Shown one piece after another: positions 51,481 to 62,728 of a stretch of DNA of 64,000 nt. The stretch comes from Stentor coeruleus. Its lineage: Eukaryota > Ciliophora > Heterotrichea > Heterotrichida > Stentoridae. The notes under the pieces are model-generated. The model ran no database searches. It saw only the letters and a program-made list of their open reading frames with translations, and had not been told where the DNA came from. The position numbers and the translations under genes are program-made. The stretch is taken from the NCBI GenBank assembly GCA_001970955.1, contig MPUH01000235.1, positions 1-64,000 of the forward strand. Direction: 5' to 3'. Every line of letters starts with the position of its first letter. Position 1 is the stretch's first letter.

Positions 51481-53400
51481 TTCATATATAAATAAGAATA
51501 TTATTCACATCTAATAAATTTTCAAATTATTTTGCATATTTTATGACTTAAAGTAATATTAATGCAATGCTATTTCGTTTTTATGCAGTTAAGATAATTT
51601 CATTTGCGGATTATGCGTTAAATAATTTAAATAAGGAATCAACAAATAGCTTTATGAAATAGAATTATTTCTTGTAATTCTAATGAAAGAATTATGGAAA
51701 ACAAGAAAAATCATTTAAAAAATATAAAGAAAACAATTTGTCTTAAAATTAAAATTTTACCTAAGTCAAAAAATGATATTAGAAAAAAGTTATCCGAGAA
51801 AGATTGAAGAGTATTTTTTTTTCATTTTGCATCATAAAACTTATCAATGCAAAAGTCTGGTGATATTTTCCCTTGTATTATAAAAACACGAAATTTGAAT
51901 TAAAGAATACTAATCTTTAAATTTGCCTTTTTTATATATGCGTTAATATTTTCCTAAATTTTGATCTTGGGCATACAAAATTTTATTTTTAGGATAGCTG
52001 CAATCATATCTCTTATTATAAGCATTTAAACTTTGACTTTGAATGGAAAATAGAAAAGTTTATAAGTAGTTTATAAAAATATCTAATATTTTATCATTTC
52101 AAACATAAGCACTTTGGTATAAAAATTGAGAAACCAATTTAAGAATTGTTTATTAAATGTATTTATAAACTATATTAAAAACTGTTAATATTTAATACTA
52201 CATCTCTTGACATTTGATTTTTGAGTAAGGTTAACATCTACTATAAACCATTTCATTACTTGTTTGTTTATTTTATCAAGGATTTTGTTATCAAGTTAGT
52301 ATTTGCTAATAATTTTCCTGATTTTATGTATTTAATAATTGTAATCTCTGTTAAGCTTAAGAATTATCAAAAAGACAAAAAGGTAAATACAATTTTTGAA
52401 CTGTGAAATTTTAGATATAATTTTACTCAAGAATATTACTTTATATACAAAAAAAACTAAATAATTTAACGGAAATAGAAGCTTTAATAACTAGCGAAAT
52501 ACAAGAATTTATGTCGCTGATTTCTTTTGAAAAGAATTATTAAAATTAGCGAAATGCTTAAAAATTACCCTAAAAAAAAATTCAGCAAAAAAATAATGAA
52601 AGCATCCTTAGCTTAACCAATAAGCTATTTCTGATGCTGTATATAGAAAATTAAAAGTATGTACAATAAAAGAATACACATTTCTCCTATGATTTTTATA
52701 ACAAAGCCTTATAATACGGGCGATATAAAAAAATTATAATAATAATCTTTGAACAGAATTATCAAAAAAGCACAGAAAGCAAGAATAACTTTTTTAGCAT
52801 ATGTTTAAAACAAACAAGAATGATTGAAATAATTATATATTTTATACCAATTTTAGAATTATTACCAAGTAAAAAACTTTATGAGCGATTTATTTAAGAA
52901 TATATTATTAGAGTTTGTTTTATAATATAACACACAAATATTTGTTTTCTGATTTGATTTATATTTTAAAATTTTAAGTATTTTTCTCTGAGATAGTAGT
53001 TTTGAAAAGGATAAGACTGAAGCTGAAGTGGGAATAATATTTTACAAACAAGCATTAAGTTTTAGATATTAAAAGATTTACCATTCTCTTACATAAGTCT
53101 TATAGTGTGAATCATATGAGTTTAAAATTATCACAACTATATCTAAAAATCAAAAAAAATTTTCTAATTTCATATATTTTATAATATTATACATTAGCCA
53201 CAACTAAGCATTATATAAAAACTCTTTAGATACATAAAATACGCTTATCACTTTAAATTAGTTTAATTATTTAAATCAAATTGTCTCTAAATCTAGCATT
53301 CAATACAATTTTTTCACATACAATAAAATCTTAAAGCATTATATAATATTTATAAGACTATATGCTATATCTTTATCTAAAGCTTGACGTCATTAATAAT
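51481..53400. other. Spacer with a kinase relic
   Basis: AT-rich without the usual clear skew until a C-rich zone at about 53150-53350. It contains the kinase fragment at 52440-52620 (separate entry). The 61-codon frame at 52221 is not convincing. Confidence 0.45.
52440..52620 (+). pseudogene. Kinase C-terminal relic (subfamily E)
   Basis: The plus strand reads IEALITSEIQEFMSLISFEK, which lines up with the segment SITTNELLEKMSQVSFEAQ before the last helices of the kinase at 50569. After stops, another frame gives MLKNYPKKKFSKKIMKASLA, like MLETDPDKRITAENARKHPW. Only about the last 60 codons can be recognised. It sits between two intact members of the same subfamily, so it is probably what is left of a fourth tandem copy. 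Confidence 0.5.
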
Positions 53401-54312
53401 ATGGGGTGTATACAAGTTAAAAATCATCATGTATCCTTAGAGAAAATGAATCTAATAAAAACATCTTCTATGAATTTGAGGTCTTCAGCAATAGAAAGTA
53501 CTCATACTAATAATTTAAAAGACTATTTTTCTCTTTCATTTCTGGGGGCTGGAACATTTGCTGAAGTCCTCGCAACCAGACATATGCCTACAAATACCTA
53601 CAGGGCATTAAAAATAATCAATAAACTTAAATTCAATCAAAATACTCTAAAGTCAGGAGGGCTTCCAAAAGAGTCAGTAATTCTTGCCAAACTAAATCAT
53701 CCAAACATCATTAAATACTATGAATCATTTGAAGATAACCTAAACTTCTATATTATTACAGAATTATGTAAAGGTGGTACCTTAAAAAAAAGGCTAAATA
53801 GTAAGCAAAAATTTTCTGAAGATACTGTTATTGAAATCATAAGTCAAGTCTTAGATGTAATTGAGTATTTACATAGTATAAATATAGTACATCGGGATAT
53901 AAAACTAGAAAATTTATTATTAAATGACTCATCAAGTAATAGCATAAAAGTTGTTGATTTTGGATGTTCAATTTATTTACAGCCAGGTCAGATTCTAGAA
54001 GGCAATTGTGGATCTTTGTTTTATTTAGCTCCGGAGATACTAAAAGGGAACTATTCGGAAAAAGTTGATATTTGGAGCTGTGGGATTTTAGCAATAATTA
54101 TGCTTACTGGGGCTTATCCTTATATAGATATGGATACTGAAAAGATTAAAGAGAAAATCAAAACAATGACAAATGTAGAAATAATTGAGAAAATACCCAA
54201 GATATCAACTGAAGGACAAGATCTTATTAGGCAGATGTTGGAAATAGACCCGGATAAAAGGATTTCAGGGGAAAAAGCAAGAAAGCATATTTGGTTAAAT
54301 AAAAAATACTGA
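53401..54312 (+). CDS. Met-Gly-Cys kinase without EF-hands (subfamily E)
   Basis: About 303 residues from the ATG at 53401 (MGCIQVKNHH). An in-frame ATG at 53362 is ignored because all paralogues start at MGC. Motifs: LGAGTFAEV, RALKIINK, VHRDIKLEN, VDFGCSIY, YLAPEIL, all intact. The start of the domain (LKDYFSLSFLGAGTF) is close to its neighbours. The stop is TGA. There is no EF-hand tail. The leader just before the ATG (gtcattaataat) resembles that of the 50569 gene (gtcatcagtaataaat), a sign of fairly recent duplication. Confidence 0.9.
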   Translation: MGCIQVKNHHVSLEKMNLIKTSSMNLRSSAIESTHTNNLKDYFSLSFLGAGTFAEVLATRHMPTNTYRALKIINKLKFNQNTLKSGGLPKESVILAKLNHPNIIKYYESFEDNLNFYIITELCKGGTLKKRLNSKQKFSEDTVIEIISQVLDVIEYLHSINIVHRDIKLENLLLNDSSSNSIKVVDFGCSIYLQPGQILEGNCGSLFYLAPEILKGNYSEKVDIWSCGILAIIMLTGAYPYIDMDTEKIKEKIKTMTNVEIIEKIPKISTEGQDLIRQMLEIDPDKRISGEKARKHIWLNKKY

Positions 54313-55403
54313 AATGCTCGTGATGGAAATAGTAATTATAATTATTAATATGTAGTTGTGTAATAATATGAGTGTTTGGATTTATAGTTTGAATAATAAA
54401 AGGTTATATTATTTGATAAATCAGAACATGGACTTATGCATATTTTTATTTTTTTTGAAATGAAATGATAATTTATGCAAATAATAGGGTTATTTTTTTA
54501 GAACCTAAGCAAAGATTCTTGGAAATTTAATTGAAAAAGTTTATACTCTTGTGAATTTAATTATTTTTTATATTCGATCGATTAAATTTCATATTAGTTT
54601 GATAAGAGAAAATCTTAAATAAAATGCCCTAAATTTAATGTATAACTTTTTTGGATTAAGAAGATGATTTATATGATTTGTATGATTTTTAAAGCAAAAA
54701 ACTCAGCCTGTTGAAAAGATGAATTTATAAAAATCAATTATTTAAGTCTTATAATAAAAACCTTTAAATTTTAATCCTTAAATAAAAGAGTTCGAATTTG
54801 GTTAAAAAAATTCAAAGCTAAATAAGTGAAAATAAAATGAAATCATTGATATATTTGTAAGTGTATAGAAAGAATATAAGAATTTTATTTTTATAGCTAA
54901 AATTATTTATGTTTTTTAAAAAAAAAAGTTCTAGAAAAGTTCTAAGAGTTTGGCTTCTTTAATCATTATGATAAAACTAAAATGAAATTATGCCCTTTAG
55001 TGAATATTTTACTAGTCTGCATTCATCACCATCTATATATTGATTTTTTTTATATTTATTATGATTGAAGCACAATATTATTATAAAAGTTCTTTTTTGT
55101 CTTAAAAATTATTATATTCTTTGAAATTTCTACAAAAGAAACACAGGCTCTTTAGGCAAGTATAATAAACTCTAATACAAAAAATTTGCAGTCTTAAAAA
55201 GTAATCAACTTTTTTGAGATTTCAAAAGATCAGTATATAAAATACTTACCTATAGTATCTTATTAACATTCAAAAGTCTCTTAATTATTTCATCTTCAAA
55301 ATAATTTACTAGAAGCCTATTTTTCTTATAGTAATCTTTTACTAATATATTTTAGAACTTTTTTTCCCAATATCTAAATCAGAGAGCTTCATCACTAACA
55401 AAT
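54313..55403. other. Intergenic between tandem kinases
   Basis: G/T-rich for about 100 bases, then AT-rich. Only the last 150 bases are C-richer. No gene seen. Confidence 0.5.
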
Positions 55404-56412
55404 ATGGGGTGCGCATTAGTTAAAAGTCCTTCTAAGTCTACCGAAAAAAGCAATTTTACAAAAATATCTTCAATAAAACTAAAATCATCTCTTATCGATA
55501 ATATCCCTTCATCAAATCTTTCAGACTATATTTCTCTCTCCTTTTTAGGTGCTGGAACATTTGGTGAAGTCCTTTCTGTCAATCATATCCCATCAAAAAC
55601 ATACAGAGCATTAAAGATTTTAAGCAAACACAAGTTTCACCAAGAAACTCTAAAATCCTCACGCTTTTTAAAAGAATCTTTAATTTTATCAAAACTGAGT
55701 CATCCAAATATCATTAAATTCTATGAAGTTTTTGAAGATATCTCAAATTTCTATATTGTTACTGAATTATGTGTAGGTGGGAGCTTAGATAAAGCCTTAA
55801 AAAAGGAAAAAAAATTTTCTGAGGAAATGACAATAAGGATAATGAAGCAAGTGTTAGATGCATGTGAATATATGCATAATATTCATTTGATTCATCGAGA
55901 TATAAAGTTAGAAAATATACTTTTTAGTGATTTGTCAAGTTATAATATTAAAATTATAGATTTTGGATGTTCGCATTTTTTACATCAAGGTCAAATTTTA
56001 GATGATATGTGTGGATCTTTATTTTATTTAGCTCCGGAAGTCTTGAATAGGAGATATACAGAAAAAGCTGATATTTGGAGTTGNTTTTTTTATAAAAATA
56101 TAGATTTTGATTTTAAAAAGATGGGATTTAGCTCCGGAAGTCTTGAATAGGAGATATACAGAAAAAGCTGATATTTGGAGTTGTGGGATTTTAGCTTTGG
56201 TTATGCTTACAGGAGTTTGTCCTTATAAAGGTTTGAATAAAGATGAAATTAAGGAGAAGATTAAAGATGTGACAAGTAGTGAAATGTTTGAAAAAATACC
56301 GCTGGTTTCGGATGAAGGACAGGATTTTATTAAGAAAATGCTGGAAATCGATCCTAATAAAAGAATTACGGCTGGTGAAGCAAGAAAGCATAGTTGGCTA
56401 AATAAAGTATAG
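55404..56412 (+). CDS. Met-Gly-Cys kinase without EF-hands (subfamily E), interrupted by a contig join
   Basis: The kinase starts MGCALVKSPSKS and has LGAGTFGEV, RALKILSK, IHRDIKLEN, IDFGCSHF, YLAPEVL. At 56084 a single N follows IWS. The 57 bases before it (56027-56083) recur exactly at 56127-56183, after 42 bases of unrelated sequence. Reading straight from 56083 to 56184 gives a normal kinase of 302 residues (ADIWSCGILALVMLTG..HSWLNKV), the same length as its neighbours. The break is therefore an assembly artefact, not a damaged gene. There is no EF-hand tail. Confidence 0.88.
56027..56183. other. Contig join: single N with duplicated flanks
   Basis: N at 56084. Bases 56027-56083 and 56127-56183 are identical. 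The 42 bases after the N look like a wrong contig end. Confidence 0.9.
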
Positions 56413-57249
56413 TTATTTTATATTGATGATAAAAAGATGATATAATATGTAGTGGTTAAATCGATTGAAAAAATTATATTTTGGAGGAAAGACTAAATGT
56501 GGTTTGTATGATTTTTAGGTCAAAGTTATAATTTTTTTGGAATTTCATTTATAGTTGATTATATTATTATATGTTCATGGCTTGTTGATGTATATTTAGT
56601 TTAAGTTATTTGATTACATCAATAATAAATAGCATACATATATTATTATTAAATTTAAAATATCAATCCTAATGACTAAATAACAAAATTATTTCTATAA
56701 AGTTTCTGCAAATTCTCAAATTAACCTAATCAAATCTATAAAATCAGCCTATAAAAACAATAAATCATCATATTTTTAATCAAAGTCTTTAATTATTACT
56801 TAAATTACGCACTTACTAAATTAATCAAAATTCCAAATAAATCTTATCATTAAAAAACTATTCTTTAAATCTGATTTTTCTCATAAAAAACATAACAAAA
56901 AGCCCCAATGAAAATTTCTAGCCTCATTTATTATTTTAAAAGTATAGACTTCTATATACTCAAATCTTCATTCTCATCTTACAAATCATAGAATCCCACA
57001 TTAAAAAATTAATATTTAATTCTATACATCTTTTACATATATTTTATCCTATCATAAATACCTTTCCAACAAAAATATACATCCTATCATTAAAAAATTA
57101 AAGCTTTTTCAAAATTTTCATTACTAATTTCTAACTTAATTCATCATATCATAAAGAATAATCCTTTTAATTTTTATATTTCATATAAAACTATATTGCA
57201 ATCAGCATTCTATAATTTAAACACTATATTTAGTTTTATTTTTATATTC
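56413..57249. other. Intergenic between convergent kinases
   Basis: G/T-rich to about 56600, A/C-rich from about 56660. No gene seen. Confidence 0.6.
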
Positions 57250-58191
57250 TTATTCAGTACTTGATGTACCCATATTTTTTTCCGCATATTTTTTTATCCA
57301 TGGATGATTTAAAGCATCTTTAGCTGTAAATCTTTCTTCAGGATTGATTCTGATTAAATGTTTTAAAAAATCAATCAGTAAGGTTTTGTTGTTAAAATCA
57401 GAATGGTCAATACTAAAATCCAAAGACTTATTATCAAGATTTTTGATATCTTCTTCTTTATATAAAATTTCACCTTGCAACAAAGCATAAAGAATCACTC
57501 CACAGCTCCATATATCAACTTTTTCATCGTAAATCCCATTTAGTACTTCAGGAGCTTGGAAACATGGAGTACCGAATAAACCTTGAGCTTTGAAATTGTT
57601 GGAAAGCCAACATGCTGAACCAAAATCAGCAATTTTTATGCTGATACTATTTGGAGTTGTTATGAGAAGTATGTTTTGAAGTTTAAGGTCACGGTGGACT
57701 ATTTTTTTGTCGTGTAGATACTGCACTGCTGATAAGAGTTGCAGCATGATTTCAGCTGATGCTTCTTCAGTAAAGCGAACGACTTTCTTTATTTCTGAAT
57801 AAAGGTCTCCCCTTTCACAATACTCTAAAGACACATAAAAACAATTACTGTCTTCAAAGTATTCAAAATATCTAATTATATGTTGATGGTTCAATATTTT
57901 CATAATTTTAGCTTCTTTTAGTTCTGAGTCTGCATAATAAAAACTAGAATTGATCAAAGATTTTTTGATTATCTTAAGAGCCCGGTACTGGTTTGATGGA
58001 CGATGTAAGCATAGCATAACCTCTGAAAAAGCTCCACTACCAAGATATTTAATAGTAGCATAATCATCATAAAAATTGGTAGTATTAGAAAATAAAATAG
58101 GAGAGCTTTTAACACGAGGAAATTGTTTTTTGGTGTCGATGGTTAAATGGTTTTTTTTTGATGATGAAGAGTATAATAAACTGCAACCCAT
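57250..58191 (-). CDS. Met-Gly-Cys CDPK-type kinase without EF-hands (subfamily A)
   Basis: A 313-residue protein starting MGCSLLYSSSSKK. Motifs are complete: LGSGAFSEV, RALKIIKK, VHRDLKLQN, ADFGSACW, FQAPEVL, DIWSCG. It matches the plus-strand gene at 12271-13230 along its whole length, including the FQAPE variant of the APE motif shared only by these two, and the leader before the ATG. The last residues (GTSSTE) also match (GLSSTE). There is no EF-hand. It is on the strand opposite to the three subfamily E genes to its left. Confidence 0.93.
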   Translation of the reverse strand: MGCSLLYSSSSKKNHLTIDTKKQFPRVKSSPILFSNTTNFYDDYATIKYLGSGAFSEVMLCLHRPSNQYRALKIIKKSLINSSFYYADSELKEAKIMKILNHQHIIRYFEYFEDSNCFYVSLEYCERGDLYSEIKKVVRFTEEASAEIMLQLLSAVQYLHDKKIVHRDLKLQNILLITTPNSISIKIADFGSACWLSNNFKAQGLFGTPCFQAPEVLNGIYDEKVDIWSCGVILYALLQGEILYKEEDIKNLDNKSLDFSIDHSDFNNKTLLIDFLKHLIRINPEERFTAKDALNHPWIKKYAEKNMGTSSTE

Positions 58192-58919
58192 TAATATTAT
58201 GACATATAGTTTTAGGATTAGTGGATAAGAAATTATTTGATTAGTTAGATATAAAAGGCTTTATTTTTGATGATTATTTAAAATTATTGATATAAAGCGT
58301 AGAGAGTGGGAAATTGTGTGGAGGTTGAAGAGATAATAGAAAAAATTATAGAATTTTAAGAGCGAAAGAATATGAAAAATAATAGCATTAAGGTTGGAAT
58401 ATATAATAATTAGAGATTAGTTTGGGAATTGTTATTAGATTCAAATACATGTTTGTGAAAACTTATGTTTATTGTTTTTTATAATTAAATTTGTTGATGT
58501 GAAAATAAAAGTATAAGGGTGAGTATTATAGGTTGAGTTTGATAAATAATGATGAGGATTTTGAATATTAAGTCTACCTCTTAATATTATAGTCTGATTA
58601 TTCAAATCCTTATCATACATTCACAACTTATAAAAGTACAATTTTCATATTCACATTCCTATAAAATTTTCAAAATAATCCTAGACTCAAAACCCAATAC
58701 CCACACAATAATTCTCTAACTGTAAACTCTTAATACCATTTGCCTCTCATCAAACTTAATATTTACAATAAAACTTGATATAAAATAATCTAAAACCCCT
58801 ATAAAAAACTAATAATTCATAAAATTACCCTTAAAAATTATCCCTAATCATTTACTTACCCACCTAAAATTCTAAAATCTCATCAAAATCCTCTAAAAAA
58901 AAGAATCATCTAGAAATAA
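58192..58919. other. Divergent intergenic
   Basis: G/T-rich to about 58570, then sharply C-rich and G-poor to the BAG6-like start. The bases next to the kinase ATG share 'atgtcataatat' with the leader of the 12271 kinase. No gene seen. Confidence 0.6.
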
Positions 58920-61515
58920 ATGGAACCAAGTGTCAGACAAGTGAATATTAAAACAATCTCAGGTGAAGTAAAATCCTTAACAGTAAGCCAGCAAATCACA
59001 GTAAATGATTTTAAAGGCAAAATCTTAGAATCATTCAACATACCAATAGATCGTCAGCGTCTAATATGTCAAGGTAAATTGCTGAAAGATGAACACTTAC
59101 TTAGTGAGTATATAAAAAACGATGGCCAGACCGTTCATTTAATGGTTAAATCAGATAATCCTCCTCCACAATCAAGTAATCCTCCTCCTCAAGCTGCATC
59201 TACAGGAATGCCATTCCAATTAAACCAAGTAATAAATTCAGTGATAAATGGTATATTACCAGGAGCCCAAAATCAATTTTTAAGTGGATCAAGACCAGTA
59301 CAATCAGGTCCTCCTCCACAAGTTCCAATAAACCCAATTCATTCAAGAAATTCAGGTCATCCTCATATTCATCCTCATGTTCATGTTCATCATAATCCTC
59401 AAAATAGACCAAATAATCCTTCAAATCAACCATCTCCAGGTCAACAACCTGGTCCAAGACAAGTTGAGATAATTTTACCATTTGATAAAGTACTTAATAT
59501 TGGAAATATAGTCAATGAACTTCATGGACCTGGATCAAGCTTTCCTCCTCCTCGTATGCCTCAATTACCTGTACCTAGAAATCCTCTTGTCCTTCTTGGA
59601 GGATATCTTAACAATTATCAATTTCAATTGATGAGACTTTTACCTTTTATATCTCGCCTTTCTGACCTTATGCAACGGGAAAGCTTAATACAAGACCCAA
59701 ATGAAAGGCAGTTATTACAAACACTTGCCCAAAAGGTAGGATTAGCAATGAATGAACTAATTATGAGCACTGCACCAGCAATGAAATTATTACAACAAAT
59801 ACAGATCGGCCCACAACCTGGCCAATTCCAAATGCGTGTTCGTAATTTTAATTTATCTTCTGAGGTAAGACAAGGTTCACAAGCTGTTAATCCAAACCCA
59901 ATTTCTCCAAATGTTCCACAACAAAGTAATCCATCTCAACAAATCCCTCCTTCTCCAAATGTTCCACAACAAAGTAATCCATCTCAACAAATCCCTCCTT
60001 CTCCAAATGCTCCACAACAAAGTAATCCATCTCAACAAATCCTTCCTTCTCCAAATATTCCACAACAAAGTAATCCATCTCAACAAATCCCTCCTTCTCC
60101 AAATGTTCCACAACAAAGTAATCCANCAAATCCCTCCTTCTCCAAATGTTCCACAACAAAGTAATCCACCTCAACAAATCCCTCCTTCTCCAAATATCTT
60201 ACAACCAAATAATCTACCTCAACAAATCCCTCCTTCTTCGAATATCTTACAACCAAATAATCTACCTCAACAAATCCCTCCTATAAACCCACTTCCTAAT
60301 AGGGTTTCTTTGATTTCAGATTCAAATATAAGTAATACTGAATTAAGAAATCCTTTAAACCCTAATGGATCATCTGCACCTAATCCACTTGCTACCAACC
60401 CAGCAGGGTTAATGAATTTATTAGGAAATCCTATGGGTCCTGGTCTAGTTATCCCTAGTGTACCTGGAAACTCTCCTACTAATTTAACAAATATAATCCC
60501 AATGCTCACACAAATGCTTGGAGATAATCAAGGTATGACCCTTCGAGAACTTATTAACTCCTTACAATTACATGATGAAGAAGAAAGTTTACCAATGATG
60601 GATTTTTTTTATAACTTAAGTATCTCTGAATTTATAATCTTAGTTACAGGCAATTGGGATCCAATTGAAAGACAAAGACCTGCAGTTCGTGAAAGTTTAC
60701 TCAAACTTATGGAAAAAGACTCACCTGAAGGACGTTTACGTATAGTTGATATACTTATAAATTATATACAAAAACAATATGCTATACCTAATGAATTTAT
60801 CCCAATGCTTACTCAAGATTTTAACCCTCAAAATGCTATAAAAAATATAGGAGAACATTGGTTAATTTCTTTAGTCAATTTGGTTATAGACTATGAAGGA
60901 CAAAGTTTTATTAATGAATTTAGAAAAACTCTTGAACTTATGGTTGGGAATTATGCTGAAGATATTGGAAGTCATATTGAAGGTGGCATAACTACCGTGA
61001 TTAAAATGATTGATTTACAAATGCAAAATGATATGAATCGAACTATACCTCCTGAGTTTGCTGGGATGATTAATGGTATGATGGGAACTACAATTTCTGG
61101 ATATATTTTAAAGGCTTTAGAAGTTTATAAGAAATGGATTTTAGATAAGAGAATACAAGAAGAAGCTAAAGAGTCTATAAAAATCCCAGTTGAAGAAACT
61201 TTGAAATCATGGAGAAGTATTATTGAAAAAGATTTGGTGTTGGATGTTCCTATACAGAGACCTTTTAGTAGAAGTTATCTTGATAGTGATATTTTTGTAA
61301 ACCCTGAGTCGGTTCCTAATCTGCAAAATGTTTTTTTGAGGAGTCTTGGTACTACTTTTAATAATGTTGGGGTATCGCCTATTCCGAATTCTGCACCTGC
61401 TGAGGTGATTCATGAGTTTTTTAGTAGTTTTGCTAATTATACAAGGGAGAGATTGCAAAGTGACCCTGATTTTAGAGTTGGTAGACATGAGTTTCTTGAT
61501 AGAATACGTAAATAA
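58920..61515 (+). CDS. BAG6: BAG6/Scythe-like ubiquitin-domain protein, interrupted by a contig join
   Basis: About 850 residues if the duplicated join at 60126 is collapsed. Residues 6-77 are a ubiquitin-like domain (VNIKTISGEVKSLTVSQQIT, LICQGKLLKDEHLL). A Pro/Gln/His-rich linker follows, with HPHIHPHVHVHHN. A helical block at about 220-300 (LGGYLNNYQFQLMRLLPFIS, LLQTLAQKVGLAMNELI) fits the conserved middle domain of BAG6. Then come 16-residue PQQSNPSQQIPPSPN repeats. The C-terminal part is helical and unknown. BAG6 holds tail-anchored and misfolded proteins for ER insertion or degradation. I see no clear BAG domain at the end. Confidence 0.78.
59903..60290 (+). repeat. 48-nt minisatellite coding a 16-residue Pro/Gln/Ser repeat
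   Basis: Five near-identical 48-nt units (PQQSNPSQQIPPSPNV) before the N at 60126, then one more and two diverged units (LQPNNLPQQIPPSSNI). The true copy number is uncertain because the assembly breaks inside the array. Confidence 0.9.
60084..60168. other. Contig join: single N inside repeat array
   Basis: N at 60126. The 42 bases before it (60084-60125) equal the 42 after it (60127-60168). Dropping one copy and the N restores the frame, but the real gap size is unknown. Confidence 0.85.
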
Positions 61516-61804
61516 TTTTTTGGGGTTTAATAGGATTATTGTGTTAAAAAATGTTTATTTTGATTAGAAAAAAAAATTTATGGGTTAATGGTATTTTGGG
61601 TTTAGAGTTGTGATAGTAAAAGAAGATTGAATGTTTAGGCTATTTGTAGAAGATTTTTGAAAGATTTTATTTTTGAATATATTAGAATATTCAAAGAAAA
61701 TGATATTGATAAGAAGATGCTATAAAGAAATAATGCGATTTTATACTTAAAAAATCATCAATCCAAAGCAAACCTTACATCATTATAATACCAATCAAGG
61801 AATA

Positions 61805-62728
61805 CTATTCATGTTCCTTGCTAATATCTTCAAACCATTTATGTTTCAAAGCATCAGTCGCCGAGATCCTTTTCCCAGAGTCAACCTCTAGCAATTTCCT
61901 CATAAAATCCAAACCATCACAAGACAATCCACTAAGTTCAAACTGTTTAGGTTGTAAAGGTTTCTGTCCAATCTTCTCCTTAACACTTTTAGCATCTATT
62001 TCCTCATAAGGTTTCTTACCTGTTATTAACACCCACATCATAACCCCACAGCTCCAAATATCAACTTTTTCATCATACTCCCCTTTAAGGATTTCTGGGG
62101 CCAAGTAAAAGACTGACCCAAAACATCCTGAGAGTTTATTTTTCTTTGTTATCTGATCAGCACTACCAATATCAGATATTTTCATACAACACCCATCAGG
62201 TAAAGTTAAAAGTATATTTTCAGGTTTAATATCTCTATGTACAATATTTTTTTCATGTAAATATTCAACAGCTTGAAGTATTTGGAACATAGTTTCCCGA
62301 ACTTTTTTTTCAGACAATTTCCCAGATTTCGCCAAATGACTATAAAGACTATTTCCTTTACAGATTTCAGTTATTAGATAATAATTGTCTCTATCATCAA
62401 AGTGCTCAAAAAACTTTATAATATTTGGATGATCTAAAGATTCAAGAAAATAAGCTTCTTTGAGTGTGTTTTGACTATGCATGTGATATGATTTGATTTT
62501 AGACTTTGGGATTTTTTTTTGTGCTCTGATACTATGGGTTGGTATATGTTTACAAGCTGTGACTTCAGCGAAACCTCCTGCTCCTAGAAATGAAAGAGGC
62601 TCATAGTCGGATGGACTTGATGATGGCAACTCATAACTTGGTTTACGAGATTCATCAGTCACAGGAGTAATGGAAGGAGTGACTTTTATTCTGAGCTTTG
62701 CTTGTTTTTTAACATTAACGCAACCCAT
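61805..62728 (-). CDS. Met-Gly-Cys kinase without EF-hands, DIG variant (subfamily B)
   Basis: A 307-residue protein starting MGCVNVKKQAKLRIKVTPS, a close copy of the gene at 24110-25036. Glycine loop LGAGGFAEV, lysine region AQKKIPKSK, VHRDIKPEN and YLAPEIL are intact, but DFG is changed to DIG (KISDIGSADQI). The metal-binding Asp is kept. The Phe that anchors the regulatory spine is Ile, which may alter activation but need not abolish catalysis. The partner gene has a normal DFG. There is no EF-hand tail. Confidence 0.93.
   Translation of the reverse strand: MGCVNVKKQAKLRIKVTPSITPVTDESRKPSYELPSSSPSDYEPLSFLGAGGFAEVTACKHIPTHSIRAQKKIPKSKIKSYHMHSQNTLKEAYFLESLDHPNIIKFFEHFDDRDNYYLITEICKGNSLYSHLAKSGKLSEKKVRETMFQILQAVEYLHEKNIVHRDIKPENILLTLPDGCCMKISDIGSADQITKKNKLSGCFGSVFYLAPEILKGEYDEKVDIWSCGVMMWVLITGKKPYEEIDAKSVKEKIGQKPLQPKQFELSGLSCDGLDFMRKLLEVDSGKRISATDALKHKWFEDISKEHE

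Noticed and set aside
55404-56412. The kinase at the N as a real truncated gene
   Set aside because: Exact duplicated flanks and a perfect kinase after collapsing them show an assembly artefact.
59877-60177. Repetitive open frames opposite the BAG6 repeats
   Set aside because: These are shadows of the 48-nt repeat; the plus-strand frame carries the family domains.
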